This document shows, piece after piece, positions 9,046 through 17,302 of a DNA stretch of 64,000 bases. Location: NCBI GenBank assembly GCA_022600345.1, contig JAHZKP010000052.1:1-64000 (forward strand), read 5' to 3'. The stretch's first letter is position 1, and each line of letters begins with the position of its first letter. Both the position numbers and the translations under genes were made by a program. The notes beneath the pieces were generated by a model. It was not told the DNA's origin and searched no databases. It saw nothing but the letters and a program-made list of their open reading frames with translations. The DNA is from Alphaproteobacteria bacterium. GTDB lineage: Bacteria > Pseudomonadota > Alphaproteobacteria > Rhizobiales > Hyphomicrobiaceae.

Positions 9046-9588
9046 ATGCAGCAGGCAAGTAGGGCTTTGGCGGTACTGGTGGCATGCATGGTTGGCTTGT
9101 CAGGTTTGGTCTTATCGGCGAGTGCTCAGGATGGTTCTGGCGACATCGAGCAGATCAAGCTGACAGAAGGGCAGATTGTGAATCTGGTTGCTGCCCAGAA
9201 GGATCTTGGGGCGGTGGCCAAGCGGCTCGAGGGCCTGCCTGATGACAGCGAAGTCAGCGTCAAGGACGAACTCGATGCGATAGCAACAAAGCATGGTTTC
9301 AAGGATTTCAATGAGTTGGACCTGGTTTCGGCCAATGTGCAAATCGTTCTGGATGGCATCGATCCCGATACCGGAGCCTATGAGGATCCGATCGTCGGGC
9401 TGAAGGAAGAGTTGGAGGAAGTTCGCGTCGATAAGGCGTTGGAGGAGGACGAGAGAAAGGCGCTTGTCGAGGAACTGGAAGAAGCTGTTGCCGCTTTGCC
9501 GGCGTTAAAGTTCAAGGAAAACATCGAGTTGGTGAAGAAGCATCAAAAGATGATTCAGAATGCGCTCGATGAGGGCGACGGTAAGTAG
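9046..9588 (+). CDS. Secreted protein of unknown function
   Basis: 180 residues starting with a clear Sec signal peptide: a short basic start, a hydrophobic stretch LAVLVACMVGLSGLVLSA and a probable AxA cleavage site at SASA-QDG. The mature part is acidic, rich in Glu, Asp, Leu and Lys, and likely all-helical (segments QIVNLVAAQKDLGAVAKRL, LKEELEEVRVDKALEEDER and LVEELEEAVAALPALKF). It ends in a charged tail. I recognise it as the kind of small periplasmic helical protein found in Hyphomicrobiales genomes, but no function is known to me. An AAGGAAACGACG sequence precedes ATG 9046. It is followed by the enoyl-CoA hydratase gene after about 85 bases, and the two may be independent. Confidence 0.75.
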   Translation: MQQASRALAVLVACMVGLSGLVLSASAQDGSGDIEQIKLTEGQIVNLVAAQKDLGAVAKRLEGLPDDSEVSVKDELDAIATKHGFKDFNELDLVSANVQIVLDGIDPDTGAYEDPIVGLKEELEEVRVDKALEEDERKALVEELEEAVAALPALKFKENIELVKKHQKMIQNALDEGDGK

Positions 9589-9672
9589 GATCATCTTACT
9601 ACCGGGATTTGCATTCGGTGTTTGGAATTGACCAGCCGTGACTATTGTTGCGGCTGGGATGGAGGCTTGACG

Positions 9673-10536
9673 ATGGGAAGTGTCGGGGCGATGGGAAGTG
9701 CGGGGGCGGAGCAGGCGGCTGTTGGTGGTGGCCTGGAATCAGGTGGCGAAGCTGTTTTAGTGGAGCGGCCGGAACCTGGCATCGCGGTCGTTACGCTCAA
9801 TCGGCCGAAGGCGCGAAACTCCCTGTCGCTTGGCGTTTTGAAGACGCTGAAAGCGGTGTTTGGCGAACTGGGTGGCGATGCCTCGGTCAAGGCGATTGTC
9901 CTGGCAGCCAACGGGCCGGCGTTTTGCGCCGGGCATGACCTGAAAGAGATGACGGCCGCACGGCAGGGTGCTGATGGCGGCAAGGCGTTTTTTACCGAAA
10001 CGATGGAAGCCTGCTCGCAATTGATGCAGGCGATGGTGGCGTGTCCGAAACCGATCATCGGGGCTGTTCATGCAATGGCGACGGCTGCGGGTTGCCAGCT
10101 TGTCGCCACGTGCGACCTGGCGGTGGCCTCAGAGGAAGCCAAGTTTTGTACGCCCGGGGTCAATATCGGATTGTTCTGTTCGACGCCGATGGTGGCGCTG
10201 TCGCGCAATGTGCCGCGCAAGCAGGCTATGGAAATGTTGTTGCTGGGCGAGTTGATTTCGGCCGCCGATGCTGCCGACTATGGATTGATCAATCGTTCGG
10301 TACCGGCTGATGAGGTGATGGATGTGGCGCTCGATTTCGCCCGGCGTATCGCGCACAAGTCTTCGGCAACGGTGGCGGTTGGCAAAGAGGCTTTCTACCG
10401 ACAGATCGAAACGCCGCTGTCGGAAGCCTACGACTATGCCGCCAACGTGATGGTCGAGAACATGCTGTTTCAGGATGCCGAGGAAGGCATCGGGGCGTTC
10501 CTTGAGAAGCGCAAGCCGGAATGGAAGGAGTGCTGA
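9673..10536 (+). CDS. Enoyl-CoA hydratase/isomerase family protein (ECHDC3-like)
   Basis: Crotonase-fold protein of about 287 residues. The core runs from VTLNRPKARNSLSLGVL through the first oxyanion-hole region FCAGHDLKEM to CPKPIIGAVHAMATAAGCQL and the second oxyanion element. It ends with the C-terminal helices that include AMEMLLLGELISAADAADYGLI. The expected position of one crotonase catalytic Glu reads FCTPGVNIGLFCSTP, which resembles the ECHDC3-type subgroup rather than classical hydratases. ATG 9673 has a GGAGG 8 bases upstream and is preferred to TTG 9622. The leader (about 25 Gly/Ala-rich residues) is not part of the fold. It is the first gene of a three-gene run with the VOC and CoA-binding proteins. 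The substrate is unknown. Confidence 0.85.
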   Translation: MGSVGAMGSAGAEQAAVGGGLESGGEAVLVERPEPGIAVVTLNRPKARNSLSLGVLKTLKAVFGELGGDASVKAIVLAANGPAFCAGHDLKEMTAARQGADGGKAFFTETMEACSQLMQAMVACPKPIIGAVHAMATAAGCQLVATCDLAVASEEAKFCTPGVNIGLFCSTPMVALSRNVPRKQAMEMLLLGELISAADAADYGLINRSVPADEVMDVALDFARRIAHKSSATVAVGKEAFYRQIETPLSEAYDYAANVMVENMLFQDAEEGIGAFLEKRKPEWKEC

Positions 10537-10538
10537 CC

Positions 10539-10982
10539 GTGCTACCGGCCAGAGTGAACATGATCACCTTGGGCGTCGATGACGTCGCAAAATCGCGGGC
10601 GTTCTATGAACGGCTGGGGTTTGTTGCCTCAGGTTTTCCCAGCGAGGAGGTCACGTTTTTTGATATGAACGGCACGATCCTTGGCCTCTACGGACGCGAA
10701 CCCCTTGCCGAGGATGCTGGTGTCGGTGCGGCTGGCGATGGTTTTCGGGCTGTAAGCCTAGCGATCAATCTGGAAACCAAAGCGGCTGTTGATGAAGCGC
10801 TGGCATTCGCTGAGTCCTGTGGCGGGCGAATTATCCAGCCCGCTCGCGAGGTCTTCTGGGGTGGGTATTCTGGCTATTTTGCCGACCCCGACGGGCACCT
10901 ATGGGAAATCGCCTACAATCCAATTACGACATTGAACGAGAACGGGGGCCTGACATTGCCGCCGCCGGTTGGATCTTCATGA
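10539..10982 (+). CDS. VOC superfamily (glyoxalase/bleomycin-resistance-like) protein
   Basis: Small protein of about 147 residues with two beta-alpha-beta-beta-beta modules. VNMITLGVDDVAKSRAFYERLGF opens the first module, and GYSGYFADPDGHLWEIAYNP is the classic closing strand of the second, with the Asp-Pro-Asp-Gly turn and the metal-ligand Glu. GTG 10539 lies 8 bases after AAGGAG, so it is preferred over the in-frame ATG 10521, which falls inside the preceding gene. The gene starts 3 bases after the hydratase stop and overlaps the next start by ATGA, so translation is coupled. The reaction is not predictable from the fold. Confidence 0.85.
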   Translation: MLPARVNMITLGVDDVAKSRAFYERLGFVASGFPSEEVTFFDMNGTILGLYGREPLAEDAGVGAAGDGFRAVSLAINLETKAAVDEALAFAESCGGRIIQPAREVFWGGYSGYFADPDGHLWEIAYNPITTLNENGGLTLPPPVGSS

Positions 10983-11512
10983 ACCACGACACCTATAGCG
11001 ACGATTATATCGCCGGGGTGCTGCGCGAAGCGCGGGTTTTCGCCTTTGTCGGGGCGTCGGCCAACGTCAGCCGGCCCAGCTATTTCGCCATGAAGTACCT
11101 GTTGGCCAAGGGTTACGTGGTTCATCCGATCAATCCGGGACTTGCGGGCAGGAAGATCCTGGGACAGACGGTTTATGGAAAGCTGGAGGATGTGCCAGCT
11201 CCTGTCGACGTCGTTGATGTATTCCGCAACTCGAAGGCGGCGCTTGGTATCGTTGAGGATGCAGTTCGCCTGAAGGATCAGCTCGGTATCAAGGTCGCGT
11301 GGATGCAACTGGGCGTTCGCAACGACGATGCAGCACGTATGGCGGAAGATGCCGGGTTGGACGTGGTCATGAACCGGTGCCCGAAGATCGAATACGCGCG
11401 GTTGTCGGGCGAGATCGGCTGGGCGGGAGTGAATTCGCGGGTGCTTACCAGCCGCAAGCCGATGCTGTCGGGACTTGGCGTGCAGGCTCGGGTTTTGCCT
11501 GGCAACGGCTGA
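10979..11512 (+). CDS. CoA-binding domain protein (YccU-like)
   Basis: 177 residues, essentially one Rossmann-like CoA-binding domain. VFAFVGASANVSRPSYFAM forms the first strand and glycine turn, then LLAKGYVVHPINPGLAGRKILG, followed by VDVVDVFRNSKAALGIVEDA and VAWMQLGVRNDDAARMAEDAG with NRCPKIEY near the end. Proteins of this type resemble the CoA-binding half of succinyl-CoA synthetases but lack the catalytic half. ATG 10979 overlaps the VOC stop codon (ATGA). Linkage with an enoyl-CoA hydratase hints at CoA-thioester metabolism, but this is inference. Confidence 0.87.
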   Translation: MNHDTYSDDYIAGVLREARVFAFVGASANVSRPSYFAMKYLLAKGYVVHPINPGLAGRKILGQTVYGKLEDVPAPVDVVDVFRNSKAALGIVEDAVRLKDQLGIKVAWMQLGVRNDDAARMAEDAGLDVVMNRCPKIEYARLSGEIGWAGVNSRVLTSRKPMLSGLGVQARVLPGNG

Positions 11513-11572
11513 CTGAAGAGCTGGCGGTGTTTTCCTAATCGCGGAATAGCGTGCTGGACGTTTTGATCCGGT

Positions 11573-12010
11573 TCAGCCCTTGCAGCGGCGGCGCTGTTCT
11601 CGGCGCAGGTCGCGTGAGACTTCGGACGCCAGCATCGTTCCACGTGAAACTTGTGCCGGGGTGAGGCTGGTGGCCGTACTGCCGCGAAGCACCTTGGGTG
11701 CTGCGTCAGCTTCCGATTTACCGATCTTCAGTTCGGCGCAGGACAATTCAGACTTCTTCTTCCTGAAGGCGAACAGCCGAACGCCTGATGCGTAGGCAAG
11801 CGCGGTGGGCCGCTGGCGCACCCATGCGCGGGTTGGATCATTGGTCATGTAGCGAAGCGTAGCCTGGCGCTTGGCGATGCAATTTGGCGTATCGTCGACG
11901 CAGCTCAATCCGGCCAAGGGCGACGTGATGGTCGCGGTATTGACGGCGCAGGCTCCCAACAGGATGCAGCCGGTTAGAATTGCAGCTATTTTGGGTGTTG
12001 CAACTGGCAT
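11573..12010 (-). CDS. Putative lipoprotein of unknown function
   Basis: 145 residues from ATG 12010. The N-terminus IAAILTGCILLGACAVN contains a lipobox (LGAC) with the modifiable Cys at about residue 20. The remainder has a Cys pair in LSCVDDTPNCIAKRQATLRY, a tryptophan-containing segment NDPTRAWVRQ and a strongly basic end RDLRREQRRRCKG. This looks like one of the small alphaproteobacterial lipoproteins with no known role. The frame is open further upstream to 12121, but that part does not carry a signal and would bury the lipobox, so the internal start is chosen. It is convergent with the CoA-binding protein gene. Confidence 0.68.
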   Translation of the reverse strand: MPVATPKIAAILTGCILLGACAVNTATITSPLAGLSCVDDTPNCIAKRQATLRYMTNDPTRAWVRQRPTALAYASGVRLFAFRKKKSELSCAELKIGKSEADAAPKVLRGSTATSLTPAQVSRGTMLASEVSRDLRREQRRRCKG

Positions 12011-12243
12011 GAATAATCCCGCTGATACGCATCTGGTTGCCCGGTGGATGGCGGCTTGGCCCCAGCGCGAACAAAGCCTGCCGCTGGCTTTATTGAGCAG
12101 CGGGCTTGTTGTTACCTTCATGAGCCCATAGAAGGCAGCGATGGCAGGGTCAAGGCAGGCGCCGGGTGCCGCTTGGTTAGGCCTGTTGAGAAAGACCGGC
12201 GTGGGCGGGTTGCAGGGGCCCCAATTTTGGAGGAAGTAGCCTG

Positions 12244-13218
12244 ATGGTTCATGGGATCAGAATTCACGCTTACGGCGGTCCGGAGGCGCTCAAGTGGGAG
12301 AGCGTCGAGGTTGGTCAGCCAGGGGCAGGTCAGGTTCGCTTGCGGCATTTGGCTGTGGGGCTGAATTACATCGATACCTATCACCGCACCGGTCTTTATC
12401 CAGTGGGGGATTTGCCGGCTGTGATCGGCATGGAAGCGTGTGGCGAGGTCGTCGCGGTCGGCGAGGGTGTCGGCGAATTCAAGGCCGGGGACCGGGTCGC
12501 ATACGCCAATCCGATTGGGTCGTATGCCGAAGAGCGGCTGATTGCGGCTGAGCGGGTGGTGAAGGTTCCCGACGCGATCGAGGCGAAAACTGCCGCTGCC
12601 ATGATGCTGCAGGGCATGACGGTGCGTTATCTTCTCAACGTCACACATAAGGTCGGCCCGCAAACGACGATGTTGTTTCATGCGGCGGCGGGGGGCGTTG
12701 GGTTGATTGCGTGCCAATGGGCCAAGCATCTGGGGGCAAGGATTATCGGAACTGTCGGTTCGGATGAAAAAGCCGCGTTAGCCAAGGCGCACGGGTGTAG
12801 CGAGACGATCAACTACCGAACCGAGGATTTTGCGAAGCGGGTCGGCGAGTTGACGGATGGTCAGGGTGTCGATGTCGTCTACGATTCAATTGGCAAGGAT
12901 ACCTTTCCAGCTTCGCTCGACTGTCTGAAACCCCTTGGTTTGTGGGTCTCGTTTGGCAATGCATCAGGACCCATAGCGCCATTCGATCTGGGTATTCTGG
13001 CCAAGAAAGGATCGCTATTTGCAACAAGGCCGACGCTTTTCACTTATGTCGCCAAACGTGAGGATCTGCTGGCCAGTGCGCACGATCTGTTCGACCTGGT
13101 GGAGCGGGGAATCGTAAAAATTCCGGTCAATCAAACCTATCCCCTGCGGGAAGCAGCGCAAGCGCACCGGGATTTGGAAACCAGGGCAACGACGGGGTCG
13201 ACTGTGCTGATTCCTTGA
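12244..13218 (+). CDS. Quinone oxidoreductase (zeta-crystallin-like, MDR family)
   Basis: 324 residues of the zinc-free medium-chain dehydrogenase/reductase family, typical of NADPH:quinone reductase (Qor). The N-terminal catalytic domain includes IHAYGGPEALKWESVEV and VGLNYIDTYHRTGLYP, which is characteristic of Qor. The NADPH-binding motif is AAAGGVGLIACQWAKHLGA, followed by IGTVGSDEKAALAKAHGC. The quinone/substrate part contains VVYDSIGKDTFPASLDCL. The length is that of the family. GGAGGAAGTAGCCTG precedes ATG 12244, a good ribosome binding site. It is followed closely by the membrane glycosyltransferase gene (39 bases), which may be co-transcribed. Confidence 0.9.
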   Translation: MVHGIRIHAYGGPEALKWESVEVGQPGAGQVRLRHLAVGLNYIDTYHRTGLYPVGDLPAVIGMEACGEVVAVGEGVGEFKAGDRVAYANPIGSYAEERLIAAERVVKVPDAIEAKTAAAMMLQGMTVRYLLNVTHKVGPQTTMLFHAAAGGVGLIACQWAKHLGARIIGTVGSDEKAALAKAHGCSETINYRTEDFAKRVGELTDGQGVDVVYDSIGKDTFPASLDCLKPLGLWVSFGNASGPIAPFDLGILAKKGSLFATRPTLFTYVAKREDLLASAHDLFDLVERGIVKIPVNQTYPLREAAQAHRDLETRATTGSTVLIP

Positions 13219-13257
13219 GGTGTGGTCTAAGGGGGTGAAGTTTCCAGGGCGGACGGG

Positions 13258-14862
13258 ATGAGCGAAGGACAAGTGGAGACGGCGGTGGCAGGGAGCACCG
13301 GTCGCGGATCGGATGATGTGCGGCGCGGACTGTTGCTGGTTCTTGCTATTGTGACAGGGTATGCGTTCCTGCACGCCGGATTTCGTTTGCTGGCCTCCCA
13401 TGTTCTTGGCGAAGACGACGTCATAGACATCGTCTTATCCCAGGATCTGCGCGCGGGATACGACGCCTTCCCGCGTCAACCTCCGCTTTACAATTGGGTC
13501 TTGTGGGCGGCACAGCAGGTTTTCGGTCCGCGTTTAGAGACCTTTTTAATCATCAAGTATGGGGCGCTGGTTGCTTCGGCGGGTTTTTTATATCTAGCCG
13601 CCTACAGGGTGTTGAAGGATCGCTTGTTTGCGCTGCTGACGGTCGAGTCGTTGGCGCTGATCTACTCGATTGCATGGCGCTTTCATGAGGGGTTCACTCA
13701 TGAAGTCGGGGCAATGGTCGCGGTATTGGCGACGACCTGGCTGTTTTTGCGCGTGTTGCAGGAGGGCCGGGCGCTAGATTTTGTCGGGCTGGGCGTGGCC
13801 ATGGGGCTGGGTTTCCTGACGGAGCCGGCTTATGTGGTATTTCTGGTCACGTTGATCATTGCGGCGATGCTGCAACCGGGCTTGCGGCGGGCTGTCGGTT
13901 CTCCGCCCCTTGTGCTGGCGTTTGTTGCAGCACTGGCGATCGCCTCGCCCTATCTGTTGTGGATGCTCGATGAACCGCGAAGGATGTTGTGGCTGACCCG
14001 GCTATGGTGGGATGGCTGGCAATTCAATGGGAATGGTTTGTTTGATGCCCTCCGGGGGCCGATTGCCTATCTGTCGCCGCTGTTGTTCATTTTGCCGATC
14101 GTCTTTCCCAAATGGTTGCAGACGGCGTGGGTGGATCTGAAAACCTCCCCATTCCAGCAACAGACGGCCAATTATGAATTGCTGGTCCTGCATGCGGGTT
14201 TGCTATCTTTTGCGGCATCGATTCTGGGGGCGTTGATATTTGAGATCAATGGCCTGGCGGTGCACGTATTGATGCCGCTCTACCTGCCGATCGTGATCTG
14301 GCTGTTTGGTGTTGCGCGGCGGGCGGCCAATCAACCGCTTTACATCAAGCGGTTCGGTCGCCTGGCGATTGCCATCGCGCTGGTGGCGTTCTTTGCGCGG
14401 ATGGCCAACCTCTACGTCATGGACCCGGTTTGCCAGAAATGCCGGTGGGGCATTCCGTATGCAACGCTGGCGCAGGAAATCCGCGACCGGGGGTTTGGCG
14501 GTTCGGGGACCATCGTCAGTCTTGAGCATGAGTTGTCGGGCAATTTGAGAGCCCTGTTTCCGAACGCCAAGTTGGTGACGCGCGGGTATCCCAGGTTTAC
14601 CCCCGATGGAGCGGACTGGACCCGGGGGCGGGTGGTGTATGTCTGGGATCGGGACTTGCCCGATAAGAAGGCGCAAAGGTTCCTGAGATTCCTACTGCCC
14701 AAGGGCATTCGCGCGGCCGATGCTGAAAAGCTTGTCGTGCCGTGGCAGCATCTGTGGCGCGAAACTGGCTACCGCAAGAGTGAATGGCGACTGCTGATCG
14801 TCGAGAATGGCCGGGTAAAGCGGGTGATCAATAGCGACCGGTCGCGCCGCTTGGGGCTCTAG
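13258..14862 (+). CDS. ArnT/PMT-type (GT39/GT83-like) membrane glycosyltransferase
   Basis: 534 residues with many hydrophobic segments. The N-terminal cytoplasmic tail is followed by a first transmembrane helix, then a periplasmic loop with GEDDVIDIVLSQDLRAGYDA and RQPPLYNWVLWAAQQ. The acidic pair and the QPPLY motif are typical of polyprenyl-phosphate-sugar-dependent enzymes of the ArnT/PMT fold. Further helices run to about residue 390, followed by a soluble C-terminal domain of about 140 residues with a pair of cysteines (PVCQKCRWG). These enzymes transfer a lipid-linked sugar to lipid A, protein or polysaccharide in the periplasm. The donor and acceptor are not evident. The stop codon TAG is part of the CTAG at which a MITE-like element begins. 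Confidence 0.82.
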   Translation: MSEGQVETAVAGSTGRGSDDVRRGLLLVLAIVTGYAFLHAGFRLLASHVLGEDDVIDIVLSQDLRAGYDAFPRQPPLYNWVLWAAQQVFGPRLETFLIIKYGALVASAGFLYLAAYRVLKDRLFALLTVESLALIYSIAWRFHEGFTHEVGAMVAVLATTWLFLRVLQEGRALDFVGLGVAMGLGFLTEPAYVVFLVTLIIAAMLQPGLRRAVGSPPLVLAFVAALAIASPYLLWMLDEPRRMLWLTRLWWDGWQFNGNGLFDALRGPIAYLSPLLFILPIVFPKWLQTAWVDLKTSPFQQQTANYELLVLHAGLLSFAASILGALIFEINGLAVHVLMPLYLPIVIWLFGVARRAANQPLYIKRFGRLAIAIALVAFFARMANLYVMDPVCQKCRWGIPYATLAQEIRDRGFGGSGTIVSLEHELSGNLRALFPNAKLVTRGYPRFTPDGADWTRGRVVYVWDRDLPDKKAQRFLRFLLPKGIRAADAEKLVVPWQHLWRETGYRKSEWRLLIVENGRVKRVINSDRSRRLGL

Positions 14863-15137
14863 CAGGTTGTTGAAAAACTCATGTGGCTCGCGACACCTGT
14901 CACTTTTTCGCATTCGGTCAGAAGCGGCGCGCAGCGCGATATGGTTTATCGTGCCAGTGCCGCGACGCCGCCGAGGCGAAAAAGTGCGGTGTCCCAAGGG
15001 GATGCGGCGAAATTGACTGCCGGACTGCGTTGCGCCGGTTTGCCGTGGGGTCCACCACACCTGCACCGGACGCGTCTTGCCGGCAGCCAATTTCGTCTCG
15101 CATCGCGACCTCACTGAGTTCTTCAACAGCCTGCTAG
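14859..15137. mobile_element. MITE-like element with about 23-bp imperfect terminal inverted repeats
   Basis: The left end (CTAGCAGGTTGTTGAAAAAC, 14859 onwards) and the right end read on the opposite strand (CTAGCAGGCTGTTGAAGAAC, from 15137 backwards) agree over 23 bases with two mismatches. The similarity continues, with weaker matches around a shared TCGCGA. The element is 279 bp and has no transposase domain in any frame, although frames up to 85 codons exist. CTAG at both ends could be a target duplication or part of the repeat. Left and right ends resemble the terminal repeats of full-size insertion sequences, so it may be a non-autonomous derivative or a deletion remnant. Confidence 0.75.
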
Positions 15138-15156
15138 TTCGCTCGCGGTGCTGATT

Positions 15157-15202
15157 CGGCGCAATAGCGCCGGGCACCTACGCGGGTGCGGCGCTTGCGC
15201 CG
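15157..15202. repeat. Three consecutive small hairpins (REP-like)
   Basis: Three short GC-rich palindromes follow each other without gaps: CGGCGC/GCGCCG around AATA (15157-15172), GCACC/GGTGC (15174-15189) and CGGCGC/GCGCCG around TT (15189-15202). The first and third have the same stem. They sit 20 bases beyond the MITE-like element. They could be REP-type extragenic palindromes. Confidence 0.5.
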
Positions 15203-15303
15203 GGCCGCAGTCGCGGCCTTGATATAGTGTTTCGGCAAGTGTGTAGCCGTATCAATTCACTCACTGGCCAAGCGGGCCTTCGGCTCGGGTTTGAGCGGCG
15301 CGA

Positions 15304-15558
15304 CTAGTCGAAGTCGGAAAAGGCTGAGGGATCTGGTTTGCGACCGGTGACGCGCTCCAGGGCAATTGCGGTGAGCACCTTGCCGGCGAGTGTCGGGCGG
15401 CCGAGCATCTGCATGTCTGCCGATGGCTCATGTGCTGAGGCGGTCGCCACAGCTTGCAGGCTGCCGGTATTGAAGCCGGGTGCGACGAGTAGCGGTGATT
15501 GAGCGCAAGCCGTCAATGAAACACACAGCGTCACAATCGTTGCGAGGCGAACTAACAT
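15304..15558 (-). CDS. Small putative lipoprotein
   Basis: 84 residues. MLVRLATIVTLCVSLTACAQ is a lipoprotein signal with lipobox LTAC. The mature part is short and has no known domain (GFNTGSLQAV, RPTLAGKVLTAIALERVTGR). ATG 15558 is chosen because GGGGAG lies about five bases in front of it; the frame is open up to 15630, but that would place the signal internally. The mature part ends with an acidic FSDFD. Similar tiny lipoproteins are frequent in Hyphomicrobiales; the function is unknown. Confidence 0.62.
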   Translation of the reverse strand: MLVRLATIVTLCVSLTACAQSPLLVAPGFNTGSLQAVATASAHEPSADMQMLGRPTLAGKVLTAIALERVTGRKPDPSAFSDFD

Positions 15559-15772
15559 GATGCTCCCCGTAGTCATGAGCTTGAAGCTCATTTGCCACAT
15601 TCTTTGTCTTGCAGTCTCCCCTGCGGGCAAAGTAGCGCCTCGCAGCCGTCAAACAAGAGGTTAAAAGGTGGCATATGAACTCATTCTGAATGGTGCTCAG
15701 GGGGGGTGGTTTTGAGGCTGAAATCTGTGTTGATACAGTGCTGGTCAAAATAATGATGCTGCATCAATGACT

Positions 15773-16387
15773 TCAACAGTCGCCAAATAATGAAGACAGG
15801 CAGCGCCAGGTTTTTTCGGCTGCCGTGCCTATGGTCTTTCCGGTTTTTTTAAGGACATCACCGGTCGATTTTGCCGCAGTTTCTGCCGCATCGACGACAG
15901 TTTCGCCGGCTGTTTCGAGGCCTTCTTTGGACGCCTTGGCGGTTTGTTTGGCCAATTCCTCGACGGTTTTGGGAGGGCCTTTGGGCTTGGGGTCAACGCC
16001 GGGTGGATTTTGGGCGGTGTCGGTATCGGGATGAGCGGGCTCGGTTCCTGGTTGCGGAGTCGTTGCGGTGTAGGCAGGCGGCGGTGATTGGGGCCAGGCG
16101 AAATCGGGTGCGGGATAGATTTCAGCAACGGAGCCGGCGCAGTCGGCGTTGGTTATATTGCGGTCGACGCTGCAAGTGCGATGGCCGTGGCGCTTGGCCA
16201 GTTCGGTCATGCAGACCAGGTGGATCGAGGCGGCAGGCGGCACCTGGGCGTCATCGATGACGCAGCGGTAAAGGGCATAGGGTCCATCGCAGCGCACGCA
16301 GGCTTCTCTGGCGTGGACGCTGCCGGCGGCCAGTGCGAACTGGGCGACCAGTCCGGTCGTGGTGAGGATGATAGCAGTCGGTCTCAT
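15773..16387 (-). CDS. Secreted protein of unknown function with Pro-rich linker
   Basis: About 204 residues from ATG 16387. MRPTAIILTTTGLVAQFALA begins a Sec signal peptide with a likely cleavage before REAC. The mature N-terminal part of about 90 residues is Cys-rich (EACVRCDGPYALYRCVI, HLVCMTELAKRHGHRTCSV and ADCAGS), suggesting disulfides in the periplasm. A Pro/Thr-rich linker of 40 to 50 residues follows, then a helical Lys/Ala/Thr-rich segment (AKQTAKASKEGLETAGETVV) resembling LEA-like repeats. The end WRCLSSLFGDC has two more cysteines. I do not recognise the family. The frame is open to 16447, but the internal start places the signal peptide correctly. Confidence 0.65.
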   Translation of the reverse strand: MRPTAIILTTTGLVAQFALAAGSVHAREACVRCDGPYALYRCVIDDAQVPPAASIHLVCMTELAKRHGHRTCSVDRNITNADCAGSVAEIYPAPDFAWPQSPPPAYTATTPQPGTEPAHPDTDTAQNPPGVDPKPKGPPKTVEELAKQTAKASKEGLETAGETVVDAAETAAKSTGDVLKKTGKTIGTAAEKTWRCLSSLFGDC

Positions 16388-16589
16388 GATGCCGGGTCCG
16401 CAGGCGTGTTGGCAAAAATTGGCGAATTTCGATCCAGTTTGTAGCACTAATTTAATGGTCTCAGTAGAGTATCGAAGCCAGCCAAGCGGTGGTGCCGCCG
16501 AAAATCGGGGAACCTTCGGTTTTGCTTTTCCCTGAACGGTTCGCCACCGCTTGCAATCGCGCTCATCGGCTACTAGAAGAGCGGATTAC

Positions 16590-16682
16590 GGAGACGTGGC
16601 CGAGTGGCTGAAGGCAACGGTTTGCTAAATCGTCATACGCTGTCAAGGCGTATCGAGGGTTCGAATCCCTCCGTCTCCGCCA
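16590..16682 (+). tRNA. tRNA-Ser (anticodon GCT)
   Basis: A complete 93-base class II tRNA. The acceptor stem GGAGACG pairs with CGTCTCC, the discriminator is G and CCA is encoded. The anticodon loop TTTGCTAAA gives GCT, which reads AGC/AGU serine codons. The long variable arm (CATACGCTGTCAAGGCGTAT) and T-loop GGTTCGAATCC are as expected for serine. Confidence 0.98.
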
Positions 16683-16740
16683 TCTTTTATGTCTTCACGC
16701 GCTGGTCGCGCTCCAGACGGGGCGGCGAGATGTCTGTGCT

Positions 16741-16880
16741 CAACATCGGGCAGGCCCATATTGAAGGGTTTTTGAGTGCACAACATTCGGCGAGCCGATG
16801 TTGAAGTGTTTTTGTTGCTCAACATTCGGCAAGCCGATGTTGAAGTGCGGCCGACCATCGAGAAATCCCTTATTGAAGTG
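16741..16880. repeat. Tandem 39-bp hairpin repeats downstream of tRNA-Ser
   Basis: Three units of 40, 39 and 37 bases start at 16741, 16781 and 16820, with a weak fourth fragment at about 16857. Each starts with CAACAT, contains CGGC, a short spacer and GCC, then (G)ATGTTGAAG. Units two and three form stems CAACATtCGGC/GCCGATGTTG, and units one and two are followed by GTTTTTG. The unit therefore looks like a weak rho-independent terminator repeated in tandem. The flanks are not direct-repeat/spacer structured, so it is not a CRISPR array. Confidence 0.8.
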
Positions 16881-17302
16881 TCGCCAGGTTGCCCTGTCCA
16901 CCAATGCATCGCGATAGCTGGTGGCAATCTCACAACATCGCCGGCATTCAGTCTGGCCGCGCTGCCCCCCTCGTTGTGACAGGGTGCGTGGCGCCGCTCC
17001 CAGGCGGTGATGCCCGTAATTTCTCTGAGCAAGGCGGGCCAGGGGCGGGGATTGACTCAAAAGCCCGTGGATTGCAGAACGAGCGGCAATATTAACGCTT
17101 TGTTAGAATGCGGCGATGCGGCGCGTGATGGCTGGCGGTGGGAAGGTTTGCGCTGTTTCGTGCTCGGGGGCATCGGATAACAGGGGAATGATGCGAATTC
17201 GAGCTGGAAATACGCACCGATCGGGCAAGGGCTCAGCAAAGGCCGGTATTGCGGAGCGAATGCGGAATTCCGGAGCATTCACAAAGGGGTTGGTGATTTC
17301 AA
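16881..17302. other. Intergenic region before the surface-sugar locus
   Basis: No coding frame with motif support is visible; the frames on either strand are short and lack ribosome binding sites. The DNA becomes somewhat AT-richer towards 17200-17300, where the promoter of the sulfotransferase gene probably lies. Confidence 0.45.

Noticed and set aside
16741-16880. CRISPR array
   Set aside because: The repeat units are contiguous and themselves palindromic, with no unique spacers, and no cas genes are present.
16643-17032. Minus-strand frame of 129 codons overlapping tRNA-Ser with a GGDGGIRTLDTP-type end
   Set aside because: This is the well-known artefact produced by translating the antisense of a serine tRNA; the frame has no ribosome binding site and covers the tandem hairpins.
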